From positions 837,746-901,745 of the forward strand of contig JAJVIC010000009.1 of the NCBI GenBank assembly GCA_022072225.1: 64,000 nt of DNA. Direction: 5' to 3'. A model generated the notes under the pieces. That model was not told the origin of the DNA. It made no database searches and saw only the letters and a list, made by a program, of their open reading frames with translations. Positions 16,320 to 27,333 of this stretch are shown in pieces. The stretch comes from Bacteroidia bacterium (GTDB taxonomy: Bacteria; Bacteroidota; Bacteroidia; SXHM01). The position numbers and the translations under genes were made by a program. Numbering within the stretch: position 1 is the stretch's first letter; the number at the start of each line of letters is the position of its first letter.

Positions 16320-17450
16320 TTATTTGTTTACAAATTCTAAAACAGAAGAAGTAATGTATGAAAGCATTTCTTCATCCATTTCGGTGTGCATAGGCAATGA
16401 GATTACGTTTTTGCATAATTCAACAGTAATAGGAAAGTCTTCATCCTTAAACATTGGATTAGCATACGCCTTCTGATGATGCAATGGTTTTGGGTAATAA
16501 ATCATTGCCGGAATGTCTTTTGATGCCAGGTATTCTTTCAGTTGTGTGCGGTCAACACCATTTAAAATCAGGGTGTATTGATGGAAAACATGCGTTGAAT
16601 TTTTCGCACGTGCCGGAGTTTTTATTTTGGGATTATTAGCGAATACTTTATCATAAAATGCTGCTGCTTTGTTACGTGCTGCAGCATATTCGTCCAAATG
16701 CTTCAACTTTACACGCAATACTGCAGCCTGAATGCTGTCTAAACGCGAGTTTACGCCAATATCATCATGAACATATTGAACCGATTGTCCGTGGTTTGAA
16801 ATCATTTTTAATCGTGCAGCCAGAGCATCGTCATTAGTGTAGATTGCACCACCATCGCCATAGCAGCCCAGATTTTTTGAAGGGAAAAATGAGGTGCAAC
16901 CTACTGTTCCTATTGTTCCGGCTTTTGCTTTTTTTCCATCAGCAAATGTATAATTTGCACCAATTGCCTGCGCTACATCTTCAATTACAAATAAATTGTG
17001 TTTGCGGGCAATTTCCATTATGGGTTCCATGTCGGCACACTGCCCATATAAGTGAACAGGAACAATTGCTTTTGTTTTCGGAGTTAGTGCTTTTTCAATC
17101 GCAACTGGGTCAATGGTAAATGTATCAGGATTCACTTCTACCAAGACTGGCGTTAATTTCAGCAGCGCAATTACTTCGGCAGTGGCTACATAAGTAAAAT
17201 TGGCTGTAATTACTTCATCGCCCGGTTGCAGGTTAAGTGCCATCATGGCAATTTGCAAGGCATCAGTTCCGTTGGCGCAGGGAATAACGTGCTTAACGCC
17301 AAGATATTTCTCTAATTCAGCCTGAAACGACTTTACCTCCGGACCGTTAATAAAAGCAGCAGTGTTAATCACGTTTTGAATACCTGCATCTACTTCAGTT
17401 TTTATTTTTTCATACTGAGTTTTCAGGTCAACCATTTGTATTTTCTTCAT
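16320..17450 (-). CDS. DegT/DnrJ/EryC1 sugar aminotransferase, WbpE-like
   Basis: A 376-residue PLP-dependent aminotransferase starting at MKKIQMVDLKTQY; an ATG 12 bases earlier (17462) is possible, but the one at 17495 lies in the -7 promoter element. PLP-binding features are EDVAQAIGA and the Schiff-base lysine in TSFFPSKNLGCYGDGG. Overall wording (PCANGTDALQIAMMAL, VPVHLYGQCADM) resembles WbpE, which aminates UDP-3-keto-N-acetylglucosaminuronate, more than ArnB. It probably makes an amino-uronic acid for a surface glycan, using UDP-sugar acids. Assignment of the exact substrate is inference. It heads an operon with UDP-glucose dehydrogenase and UDP-glucuronate decarboxylase. Confidence 0.85.
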   Translation of the reverse strand: MKKIQMVDLKTQYEKIKTEVDAGIQNVINTAAFINGPEVKSFQAELEKYLGVKHVIPCANGTDALQIAMMALNLQPGDEVITANFTYVATAEVIALLKLTPVLVEVNPDTFTIDPVAIEKALTPKTKAIVPVHLYGQCADMEPIMEIARKHNLFVIEDVAQAIGANYTFADGKKAKAGTIGTVGCTSFFPSKNLGCYGDGGAIYTNDDALAARLKMISNHGQSVQYVHDDIGVNSRLDSIQAAVLRVKLKHLDEYAAARNKAAAFYDKVFANNPKIKTPARAKNSTHVFHQYTLILNGVDRTQLKEYLASKDIPAMIYYPKPLHHQKAYANPMFKDEDFPITVELCKNVISLPMHTEMDEEMLSYITSSVLEFVNK

Positions 17451-17492
17451 GGTAGTTTCCATACTTTTATAGTGCCTTTTTTTAAGCGGCTG

Positions 17493-17522
17493 CAAATATA
17501 GACAAATAGCCCGCTTATCAAA
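17493..17522 (-). promoter_or_regulatory. promoter of the aminotransferase-ugd-decarboxylase operon
   Basis: On the minus strand TATATTTG (17500 to 17493) matches TAnnTTTG exactly and TTTG (17522 to 17519) lies 18 bases upstream, a standard Bacteroidota -33/-7 pair. It rules out the start at 17495. Confidence 0.7.
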
Positions 17523-17580
17523 TTTTGGCTTTGTATTTGTAAAGCAACAAGAAAATTTTACTACTTTGCAATAAAAAAAT

Positions 17581-17588
17581 TACTTTTG
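17581..17588 (+). promoter_or_regulatory. -7 element of the 17619 gene
   Basis: TACTTTTG is a perfect TAnnTTTG. A clear -33 TTTG at normal spacing is not seen. It lies 30 bases before the ATG at 17619 and overlaps the earlier possible start at 17586. It is divergent from the operon promoter at 17493. Confidence 0.5.
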
Positions 17589-17618
17589 TCAGCCCTAAAC
17601 AGAACCAACCTAAAAATT

Positions 17619-18155
17619 ATGAAAGGAACAGTTTTTACACTTATATCACTTTTTACAGTTTTTTCTTCTTCATTCGCTCAGGATGATTTGTGTGCCAATC
17701 TTAAAAAAATTCTTGATGGTGGAAATACACAGTTTACAAGCCTGCGCGGAGAAGCAACAACAAAACAAATATCCGGTGTACCGCGCCCGTTTTTTGTTTC
17801 TTCTGCTCACATAGGCAAGGATAAAGGTTATGTAAACGACAGTAATGAATATCCTGCTTACGAAGAAATTATTGCAATCAGTAATGTAAAAGGCGATGTC
17901 CCTGAAGCTAAATTGGTGCAGGAATTTGAAAGCTACAAAGAGAAAATCAAAGCTTGTTTTGCCGGAAATACCGAATGGAAATTAATGGAAAAAGATAAGA
18001 CAAACGATCTTTATCTTGAAGATACCAACTTCAGAAAATTAGTAGGTTTCGAAGCCAAAAAAGGGCCAAAAGTGAAGTTTGAACTGTATATGTACAATAA
18101 TCGTGTAGCTGGTCACTGGTGTATTGAATTAAATGTTGAAGGAATAGGAAAATAA
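17619..18155 (+). CDS. small secreted protein of unknown function
   Basis: A 178-residue protein with a signal peptide ending at SSSFAQ (about residue 21 from this start). The mature part begins DDLCANLKKILDGG and ends HWCIELNVEGIGK, with three cysteines and no enzyme motif that I recognise. The start at 17619 is chosen because the -7 element at 17581-17588 overlaps the earlier in-frame start. It is a single-gene unit: it has its own promoter and a strong terminator 7 bases after the stop. Export to the periplasm is likely; nothing in the neighbours tells its function. Confidence 0.7.
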   Translation: MKGTVFTLISLFTVFSSSFAQDDLCANLKKILDGGNTQFTSLRGEATTKQISGVPRPFFVSSAHIGKDKGYVNDSNEYPAYEEIIAISNVKGDVPEAKLVQEFESYKEKIKACFAGNTEWKLMEKDKTNDLYLEDTNFRKLVGFEAKKGPKVKFELYMYNNRVAGHWCIELNVEGIGK

Positions 18156-18161
18156 TATTTG

Positions 18162-18188
18162 AATGCCGCATTAGCGGCATTTTTTTTA
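18162..18188 (+). terminator. rho-independent terminator
   Basis: AATGCCGC and GCGGCATT form an 8-bp perfect stem around a 3-4 base loop, followed by a run of eight T. It ends the single-gene unit upstream and separates it from the LytTR regulator. Confidence 0.88.
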
Positions 18189-18208
18189 ACCACATAAAAC
18201 CACAAAAA

Positions 18209-18889
18209 ATGAACTGCATAATAGTTGATGACGATGAACTTTCCAGAGCAGCACTGAGAAAATGTGTTGAACGTACAGATTACCTCAATCTTGTGGCAGA
18301 ATGCAAAGATGCGGTTGAAGCGCAAAAAATTATTCGCGACAACCAGATAGATTTAATGTTTCTGGATGTTGAAATGCCCGAGATGAGCGGCATTGATTTT
18401 ATAAAAAATGTTGATGTTACCTGTCAGGTAATTATCGTATCTTCCAAGAAAGAATATGCGGTTGATGCATTTGAATACAATGTAACCGATTACCTTTTAA
18501 AACCGGTTCAGTTTGCGCGTTACCTCAAGGCAGTTGAAAAAGCCCGTCAGGTATATGAAAATGTAAAAAGCGAGGGAAGCACATCGTTGCTGATTAAGCA
18601 AGATTCGAAGTTGGTAAAACTTGATTTGCCCAATATCTATTATATCGAAGCGTTTTCTGATTATGTGAATATTTATACCAAAACCACACGCTATACAGTG
18701 CTTTCAACCATGAAAGCAATTGAAAGCAAATTACCTTCAGCTGATTTTATGCGTGTTCACCGTTCTTATATTGTAAGGCTTGATAAAATCAGCACCATTG
18801 AAGAGAATACCATAGTGCTGAACGATAAACTTATTCCTGTAAGCCGCTCAAACAAAGAAGGTCTGGTAAGAAGACTAAATATTTTATAA
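18209..18889 (+). CDS. LytTR-family response regulator
   Basis: A 226-residue two-domain regulator. The receiver domain (1-120) has the acidic pair VDDDE, the phospho-acceptor aspartate in MFLDVEMPEMSG, and the lysine in LLKPVQ. The C-terminal LytTR DNA-binding domain (about 130-226) has FMRVHRSYIVRLDKI, typical of the family, which binds paired direct repeats near promoters. It lies 31 bases before a hybrid histidine kinase with its own histidine phosphotransfer domain, so the two probably make one phosphorelay. The target genes cannot be read from the window. Confidence 0.92.
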   Translation: MNCIIVDDDELSRAALRKCVERTDYLNLVAECKDAVEAQKIIRDNQIDLMFLDVEMPEMSGIDFIKNVDVTCQVIIVSSKKEYAVDAFEYNVTDYLLKPVQFARYLKAVEKARQVYENVKSEGSTSLLIKQDSKLVKLDLPNIYYIEAFSDYVNIYTKTTRYTVLSTMKAIESKLPSADFMRVHRSYIVRLDKISTIEENTIVLNDKLIPVSRSNKEGLVRRLNIL

Positions 18890-18920
18890 TAAAATCAGGG
18901 GCGTTGTCAGCATAAGAAAA

Positions 18921-21653
<2,733 letters not shown>

Positions 21654-21658
21654 CTGCC

Positions 21659-23044
21659 TCAGGCTTTTATAACTATTAATTGGGCGGTTTCAAACTTTAT
21701 AACTTTTACATGTTCGTTTTTTTCGATGTAGCCTGTTAATGAGGCGGCATCATATACTTCTCCGTCAATTAATATTTTACCTGAAGGGCGCAAAACAGTA
21801 AATGCGGTACCTGTTTTTCCTACAAGGTTATTTCCTGCCGCAACATCAACGGAAGAATACCCCTGTGAAGTTTCCTGAATTGTGTTGAGCGCCAAACGCC
21901 CGAAAAAACTGCTGTTTAAAAAGCGGTAGCCAAGAAAAACAGAGAGCGGAATCGCAATTAGTAATGCTGTGAATACGATAAGTACCGCTTCTGTTGCCCT
22001 TGAAGCGCTTACAGGGTCAAAATCAAAACCAACATTGCCAATTAGACTTAATATTAGCGATGAAACCATCAGAATAATTCCTGAAATTCCTGCAACTCCA
22101 AAGCCGGGTAATGCAAATATTTCAATGCCAAGAAGAATTATTCCTGCAAAAAATACAAGAATTTCCCAATTAGCTGCCAACCCTTCAAGATATAGCGGTG
22201 CAAAATATAACAATGCCCCAACTATAGCTACAATGCTTGGCAATCCAAGTCCGGGAGACTGAAGTTCAAAATATATTCCGCCTATAATCAGCATGATTAA
22301 TATCCCGCTTACAGCCGGGCTTATTAACCAACTAATGATATTGTCTAATCGGGTAGGTTCAAACCGGATGATTTTGTAATCATCTATTTTTGACAGGCGA
22401 AGTACACCTTCTATATCCTCAGCCATCCCTTCACAAAATCCATGTACCATGGCTTCTTTTGCAGTAAAGGTTAAGACTTTTCCCGAGTCTATTATTCCTT
22501 CAATGTAAATACTTGGGTCAACCATTGCCTCTGCAATATTAGGATTGCGTCCTGTTGCTTCGGCTGTTGAACGCATTGTGCTGCGCATATAGCTTTGGTA
22601 TTTATCGGGAAGAACCTCGCCTTCCTGATCGACTACGGTTGCAGCACCAATATTTGCTCCCGTGCGCATATAAATACTGTCGCATGCAATGGAAATAAGC
22701 GCACCTGCTGAAGCTGCATTGTTGTCAATAAAAGCAAACACAGGAATTTCAGAATGCAAAATTTTTGTTCTCATCGAGTCGGCATGAATAACCATTCCGC
22801 CATATGTATTTATGTGTAGTAAAATCAGATCTGCTTTGCTTTCTTCGGCTTGTTTAAATGCTTTTTGCATTTTTCTCCAAATGGGCGGTCCTATTTCTTC
22901 TTTTATATCAAATACATAAACAGATGTTTTTTCGGTCGTAGATGAATTTGGTTTTATAGTATCTGATGAAACAGGCGTACTGTCTGCAAATACTCTGATT
23001 GTAAAATAAATCAAAGTCAGAATAAGTGTAAATATTTTTTTCAT
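21659..23044 (-). CDS. NfeD-family membrane-bound ClpP-class serine protease
   Basis: A 461-residue NfeD1b-type protein. After a signal peptide (MKKIFTLILTLIYFTIRVFA) comes the ClpP-like domain with NTYGG (oxyanion region), the serine in NNAASAGALI, and a lysine in LPDKYQSYMRS as the general base. Four to five hydrophobic segments (about 240-370) follow, then a soluble OB-fold NfeD domain (about 395-461). Family members cut stomatin partners and take part in membrane quality control; no stomatin gene is visible next to it here. Its start lies 9 bases after the GMC oxidoreductase stop, so the two are probably cotranscribed. It converges on the hybrid kinase gene. Confidence 0.87.
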   Translation of the reverse strand: MKKIFTLILTLIYFTIRVFADSTPVSSDTIKPNSSTTEKTSVYVFDIKEEIGPPIWRKMQKAFKQAEESKADLILLHINTYGGMVIHADSMRTKILHSEIPVFAFIDNNAASAGALISIACDSIYMRTGANIGAATVVDQEGEVLPDKYQSYMRSTMRSTAEATGRNPNIAEAMVDPSIYIEGIIDSGKVLTFTAKEAMVHGFCEGMAEDIEGVLRLSKIDDYKIIRFEPTRLDNIISWLISPAVSGILIMLIIGGIYFELQSPGLGLPSIVAIVGALLYFAPLYLEGLAANWEILVFFAGIILLGIEIFALPGFGVAGISGIILMVSSLILSLIGNVGFDFDPVSASRATEAVLIVFTALLIAIPLSVFLGYRFLNSSFFGRLALNTIQETSQGYSSVDVAAGNNLVGKTGTAFTVLRPSGKILIDGEVYDAASLTGYIEKNEHVKVIKFETAQLIVIKA

Positions 23045-23053
23045 GCTTGATAC

Positions 23054-24649
23054 TTATGAACGTTGTGCAAGTAATTCGTCCAGTTTTTTTTGCTTGTTTC
23101 CTTGTTTGTCAGGAATGCAACTCATCGCGTATTCACTCAGTGTTGTGATGGTAAGGCTGGGGTTTACACCAAGGTTGCAGGGAATAATACTTCCGTCCAG
23201 AATAAACATGTTTGGGTAGCCGAATGCTTTAAATTCCGAATCAACAACACCTTCTTCAATTGAAGTGCCCATTGGGCAACCGCCCATAATATGCGCAGTA
23301 GTTGTTAAATCAAACATCACTTCAAAAATTCCGTTTCCTGCTGTGCCATTCACTTTTTTAGCAAAACGGTGCATTACATTTTGTCCGCTTTCTATGTATG
23401 CAGGAACTTTTTCGGGTCCGTCATTCTTAATATGAATGCCTCTCAAACGGCTATAGGCCATTCGCATGGAATTATCAAGTGTTTGCATTACCAATAATAT
23501 GATGGAATTGGTTGACCAGTTTTTGCCAAACAGCAATTTCAAATATGTAAATGGATGCATGATTACATTGCCAAGCATTTTAAATGTTCGCACTACAGGG
23601 CTGCCTTTACCCGTTGCTAATGTGGCCAACACTTTCATGGAGTTGCTCCCTTCCCCAAATTTTACTACCTCAATGTGTGTGTGCTCATCCGGATTGAAAA
23701 TAGAAGTTATCGCAACACCTTCATTCATTTTTTTATCGGCATCACTAATGCCGCAAAGAGATTCGGAATTAGTGCGAAGGTTATATCCAAGTTTGTCTGA
23801 TAATTTTTCAAGTGTCTTGTATTTGTATTTCTGCTTCAGCAGCAAATCCATTGTTCCCAATACACCCCCGCTGAATACGATTCCTTTTGATTTGTAAATC
23901 TTTTTTTTCCATTTAACCCAGGCGGTACTTTTTACGGTATGAACATGGTATGTGTCATTAATAAATTCAATTTTTTCTACAAAAGTTTCAGCAATAATTT
24001 CGGCACCGTTTTTTTGTGCAAACCATAAATAATTTTTGTCGAGCGTGTTTTTTGCATGGTGGCGGCAACCAACCATACACTCTGCGCATTCAATGCATCC
24101 GCGTCTTTCAGGTCCTAATCCTTTAAAATAGGGATCAGTAAAATTTTTAGTGTCGCCATAATACACGCCAACGTTTACACCTTCAAATGAATGTTCTTTG
24201 CCCATGTCTTTGGCTATTTCGCGCAATATGTTATCGGCTTCGTAAAACTTTGGATTGCGCACTACGCCCAGCATAAATCTGGCCTTGTCATAATACGGTG
24301 CAAGGGTTGTTTTCCAATCTTTTAAATGTGCCCATGCTTTGTTAGTATAAAATTTATCATCGGGCTGCATCAGCGTATTGGCATATACTAAACTGCCACC
24401 GCCAACTCCAACACCGCTTAAAATAAATGCTTCTTTAAAAATGGAAAGTTTTTGAATTCCGAAACAGCGCAGCAAAGGCATCCACAAATATTTCCGGATG
24501 TTCCAGTTGTTTTTTGGAAAATCTTTCGTCTCGTATTTTTTTCCTTTTTCCAGAACAGCTACGCTATAGCCTTTTTCTGACAGCCGCATAGCTGAAACAC
24601 TTCCTCCAAAACCGGAACCTATAATAATGTAATCGTAAACTTTATCCAT
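23054..24649 (-). CDS. GMC-family FAD oxidoreductase with cysteine cluster
   Basis: A 531-residue flavoprotein of the glucose-methanol-choline family, cholesterol-oxidase-like branch. FAD is bound by IIGSGFGGSVSAMRLSEKG near the N-terminus, and the C-terminal signature NPSLTITTLSEYAM closes the FAD site. The HIMGGCPMG segment holds the catalytic-side histidine. Near residue 190 the sequence GCIECAECMVGC has the spacing CxxCxxCxxxC of a [4Fe-4S] site, followed by AKNTLDKNYL, a segment kept in bacterial members of this branch. No signal peptide is visible. The substrate is unknown; sterols, hydroxy-lipids or carotenoid-like alcohols are possible. It lies between a universal stress protein gene and an NfeD gene on the same strand. 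Confidence 0.82.
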   Translation of the reverse strand: MDKVYDYIIIGSGFGGSVSAMRLSEKGYSVAVLEKGKKYETKDFPKNNWNIRKYLWMPLLRCFGIQKLSIFKEAFILSGVGVGGGSLVYANTLMQPDDKFYTNKAWAHLKDWKTTLAPYYDKARFMLGVVRNPKFYEADNILREIAKDMGKEHSFEGVNVGVYYGDTKNFTDPYFKGLGPERRGCIECAECMVGCRHHAKNTLDKNYLWFAQKNGAEIIAETFVEKIEFINDTYHVHTVKSTAWVKWKKKIYKSKGIVFSGGVLGTMDLLLKQKYKYKTLEKLSDKLGYNLRTNSESLCGISDADKKMNEGVAITSIFNPDEHTHIEVVKFGEGSNSMKVLATLATGKGSPVVRTFKMLGNVIMHPFTYLKLLFGKNWSTNSIILLVMQTLDNSMRMAYSRLRGIHIKNDGPEKVPAYIESGQNVMHRFAKKVNGTAGNGIFEVMFDLTTTAHIMGGCPMGTSIEEGVVDSEFKAFGYPNMFILDGSIIPCNLGVNPSLTITTLSEYAMSCIPDKQGNKQKKLDELLAQRS

Positions 24650-24716
24650 TCAGAGTGCAAAACCTTACTGCAAAGAACGCAAAGTTTTTTCGTAAAGAAT
24701 AACGAATAAATGAATC

Positions 24717-25553
24717 TTACTTCAGAAAAGTCTTCACAACTAAATCTTCGCGAGGATGGCAGGCAAGTATAGGAATATTGGAATGGTGTACCATATATTG
24801 GGCATAACTTCCCATCAGGTTGAGTGAAAAGTCTTCTTCCTGTTCGGTCATTATGCTCACTAAATCTGCTCCGATTTCGTTGGCATACTCCAAAGCCATT
24901 TTTGATTTGTTTTTCCCTTCTGCAACACTTTCTACAATCTTTGATATGCCTTGCTTTTCAATCACTTCCCGTGTTTGGGCTACGTATTTTTTTACCTTAA
25001 TAAGCTCATTCTCTACCTCATTGATTACTACACCGCGAATGTGAATTTCAGAGTCGAACAATTTGGCAACTTCAACAGTCATTGGAATTTTTTGGCGCGA
25101 TTCAAAGGTAGTGTCAATAGGCAGTACTATTTTATCAACGCTGCGTTTTTGAAATTCTTTTCTAAGTGTTATTACCGGGCAGGGGGCTTCGCTTACTACT
25201 CTGAAGGTATTGCTTCCTATCCATACTTCTTCAAAACCTGAAACGCCATGTGAACCCATTATGATAAGAAAAGCTTTATCTTCAATTGCCTGTTCAACAA
25301 TTTCGCGGTAAACCTTTCCTTTTCTGATTTTATATTGAATTTTGTTTTTAAAATCACCGTATTTGCTTGCCAGTGTCTCAAAATCTCCTTTTGTTGCAAC
25401 GTTTTCAACACCTTTAAAAAAATCAAAACGACTGGTTTTTATCACGTTAATCATCATGATTTCAGCATCTGTTTTTTTAGCAACACTAACCGCAAAGTCA
25501 AGCGCATTCACTGAGTCGTCAGAAAAATCAAGAGGGACAATTATCTTTTTCAT
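24717..25553 (-). CDS. universal stress protein, tandem UspA domains
   Basis: A 278-residue protein made of two UspA domains. The first (1-150) opens KKIIVPLDFSDDSVNALDFA and has the ATP-binding motif GSHGVSGFEEVWIGS; the second (about 155-278) is shorter in motifs (VLPIDTTFES) and lacks a clear GxxG-S/T loop, ending with a MGSYAQYMVHHSNIPILA segment. It is a cytoplasmic stress-response protein; the domain asymmetry suggests that only the first half binds nucleotide. It is transcribed towards the GMC oxidoreductase (67 bases away) and diverges from guaB. Confidence 0.88.
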   Translation of the reverse strand: MKKIIVPLDFSDDSVNALDFAVSVAKKTDAEIMMINVIKTSRFDFFKGVENVATKGDFETLASKYGDFKNKIQYKIRKGKVYREIVEQAIEDKAFLIIMGSHGVSGFEEVWIGSNTFRVVSEAPCPVITLRKEFQKRSVDKIVLPIDTTFESRQKIPMTVEVAKLFDSEIHIRGVVINEVENELIKVKKYVAQTREVIEKQGISKIVESVAEGKNKSKMALEYANEIGADLVSIMTEQEEDFSLNLMGSYAQYMVHHSNIPILACHPREDLVVKTFLK

Positions 25554-25722
25554 ACGTTTTTAATTTGTTGGTTAAACACGTTTCAATTGTTTGAAATTTG
25601 TTCAAAAGGTAAGGTTTTTTATTGTTTAAATGCAAATTTATTTTTCATTCACCAGAAAAACACCGTCTTTCAACCATATTTTTATACAGTTTAGGTTTGA
25701 TTCAAATGGTTGGTGAATAACA

Positions 25723-25751
25723 TTTCGGTCATTCAATTTTTATTACTTTTG
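25723..25751 (+). promoter_or_regulatory. guaB promoter
   Basis: TACTTTTG (25744-25751) matches TAnnTTTG. TTTC (25723-25726) lies exactly 17 bases upstream in the -33 place; the same TTTC-17-TAnnTTTG layout occurs at 38987 and 43685. Confidence 0.6.
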
Positions 25752-25781
25752 CGCGAATTTTTACAAAAAGAAAATTCAACT

Positions 25782-27251
25782 ATGGCAATCGATTCAAACA
25801 AATTTCTTGGAGAAGGTTTAACGTATGATGATGTGCTGCTTGTTCCGGCCTATTCAGAAGTGATGCCCCGGAATGTAAATGTTTCAACACAGTTTACCAA
25901 AAAAATCAGGATAAATGTTCCCATTGTTTCTGCCGCAATGGATACGGTTACCGAAGCTGCCATGGCAATAGCTATGGCTCAGGAAGGCGGAATTGGTGTG
26001 TTGCATAAAAATATGAGTATCGAGGCGCAGGCAAATGAAGTACGCAAGGTAAAACGCTCTGAAAGCGGAATGATACAAGATCCTGTTACGCTGCCTGAAG
26101 ATGCCGTAGTGTCTGATGCTTTGAAAATTATGAAGGAGTTCAGCATAGGAGGAATACCGGTTGTGGATAAAACAAAAACACTGGTTGGTATTGTAACTAA
26201 CCGCGACCTGCGATTTGAGAAGAAAATGAGTCGTCCGGTACGCGAAATTATGACCAAAGAAAATCTTATCACAGTTACAGATGTTAAAGATTTGCGTAAG
26301 GCAGAGGAGATTTTACAGAAGCATAAAATTGAAAAATTGCCGGTTGTAAACAAGAGCGGTAAACTGGTTGGTCTTATAACTTACAAAGACATAATTAAGA
26401 TTAAACTAAAGCCCAATTCATGTAAAGATGAGTTTGGGCGTTTGAGGGTGGCAGCAGCAGTTGGTGTAACTTCTGATACGATGGAAAGGGTTAATGCTCT
26501 GTACAATATAGGGGTTGATGCAATTGTGATTGATACGGCCCACGGCCACTCAAAAGGAGTGATTGATACACTTAAAAAGGTAAAAAAAGAGTATCCTAAG
26601 CTACAGGTTATCGTTGGAAACATAGCAACCGGTGAAGCTGCAAAAGATCTGGTGAAAGCCGGAGCAGACGCAGTTAAAGTAGGCATAGGCCCCGGTTCAA
26701 TTTGCACTACGCGTATCATTGCAGGTGTTGGAGTTCCCCAGTTAACCGCAGTATATGAGGTGGCAAAAGCTATTAAAGGTTCGGGAGTTCCTGTTATAGC
26801 AGATGGAGGCATTCGATTTACCGGTGACTTAGTGAAAGCGCTTGCTGCAGGTGCAAACACCATTATGGCAGGCTCGCTTTTTGCCGGTGTGGAAGAGTCT
26901 CCGGGAACAACCATTATTTTTGAAGGAAGGAAGTTTAAAAATTATCGCGGTATGGGCTCTATTGAAGCCATGCAAAAGGGTTCCAAAGACCGCTATTTTC
27001 AGGATGCGGAAGATGATATTAAGAAACTTGTTCCTGAAGGAATTGTTGGTCGCGTTCCGTTTAAAGGAAACCTGTCGGAGGTTATTTATCAGATGATCGG
27101 TGGGTTGAGAGCAGGCATGGGCTACTGCGGAGCAGCCAATATTGAGCAACTTCAGAAATCAAAATTCATACGCATATCAAGCGCAGGCATTATTGAAAGC
27201 CATCCGCACGGTGTTACCATTACAAGCGAAGCACCTAATTACAGCAGATAA
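25782..27251 (+). CDS. guaB: inosine-5'-monophosphate dehydrogenase
   Basis: A 489-residue IMPDH starting at [18 protein letters not shown]; the longer reading from 25710 runs through the promoter. The catalytic TIM barrel is interrupted by two CBS domains (about 95-205: [19 protein letters not shown] and [19 protein letters not shown]). The active-site loop GPGSICTTR gives nucleophile Cys308, [11 protein letters not shown] binds the phosphate, and [10 protein letters not shown] with the mobile flap is intact. It converts IMP to XMP with NAD, the committed step to guanine nucleotides. It stands alone between a stress protein gene (divergent) and the PpiC operon. Confidence 0.96.
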   Translation: MAIDSNKFLGEGLTYDDVLLVPAYSEVMPRNVNVSTQFTKKIRINVPIVSAAMDTVTEAAMAIAMAQEGGIGVLHKNMSIEAQANEVRKVKRSESGMIQDPVTLPEDAVVSDALKIMKEFSIGGIPVVDKTKTLVGIVTNRDLRFEKKMSRPVREIMTKENLITVTDVKDLRKAEEILQKHKIEKLPVVNKSGKLVGLITYKDIIKIKLKPNSCKDEFGRLRVAAAVGVTSDTMERVNALYNIGVDAIVIDTAHGHSKGVIDTLKKVKKEYPKLQVIVGNIATGEAAKDLVKAGADAVKVGIGPGSICTTRIIAGVGVPQLTAVYEVAKAIKGSGVPVIADGGIRFTGDLVKALAAGANTIMAGSLFAGVEESPGTTIIFEGRKFKNYRGMGSIEAMQKGSKDRYFQDAEDDIKKLVPEGIVGRVPFKGNLSEVIYQMIGGLRAGMGYCGAANIEQLQKSKFIRISSAGIIESHPHGVTITSEAPNYSR

Positions 27252-27333
27252 AGTTTTACGCAAAAAGCAATCTAGTACTCGAACATAAATAATCTCGAAT
27301 TGAATAATTATCAATAAACCCAATAAGTTACAA

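Noticed and set aside
17451-17495. Longer DegT aminotransferase from ATG 17495
   Set aside because: This codon overlaps the -7 promoter element at 17493-17500, so it cannot be on the message.
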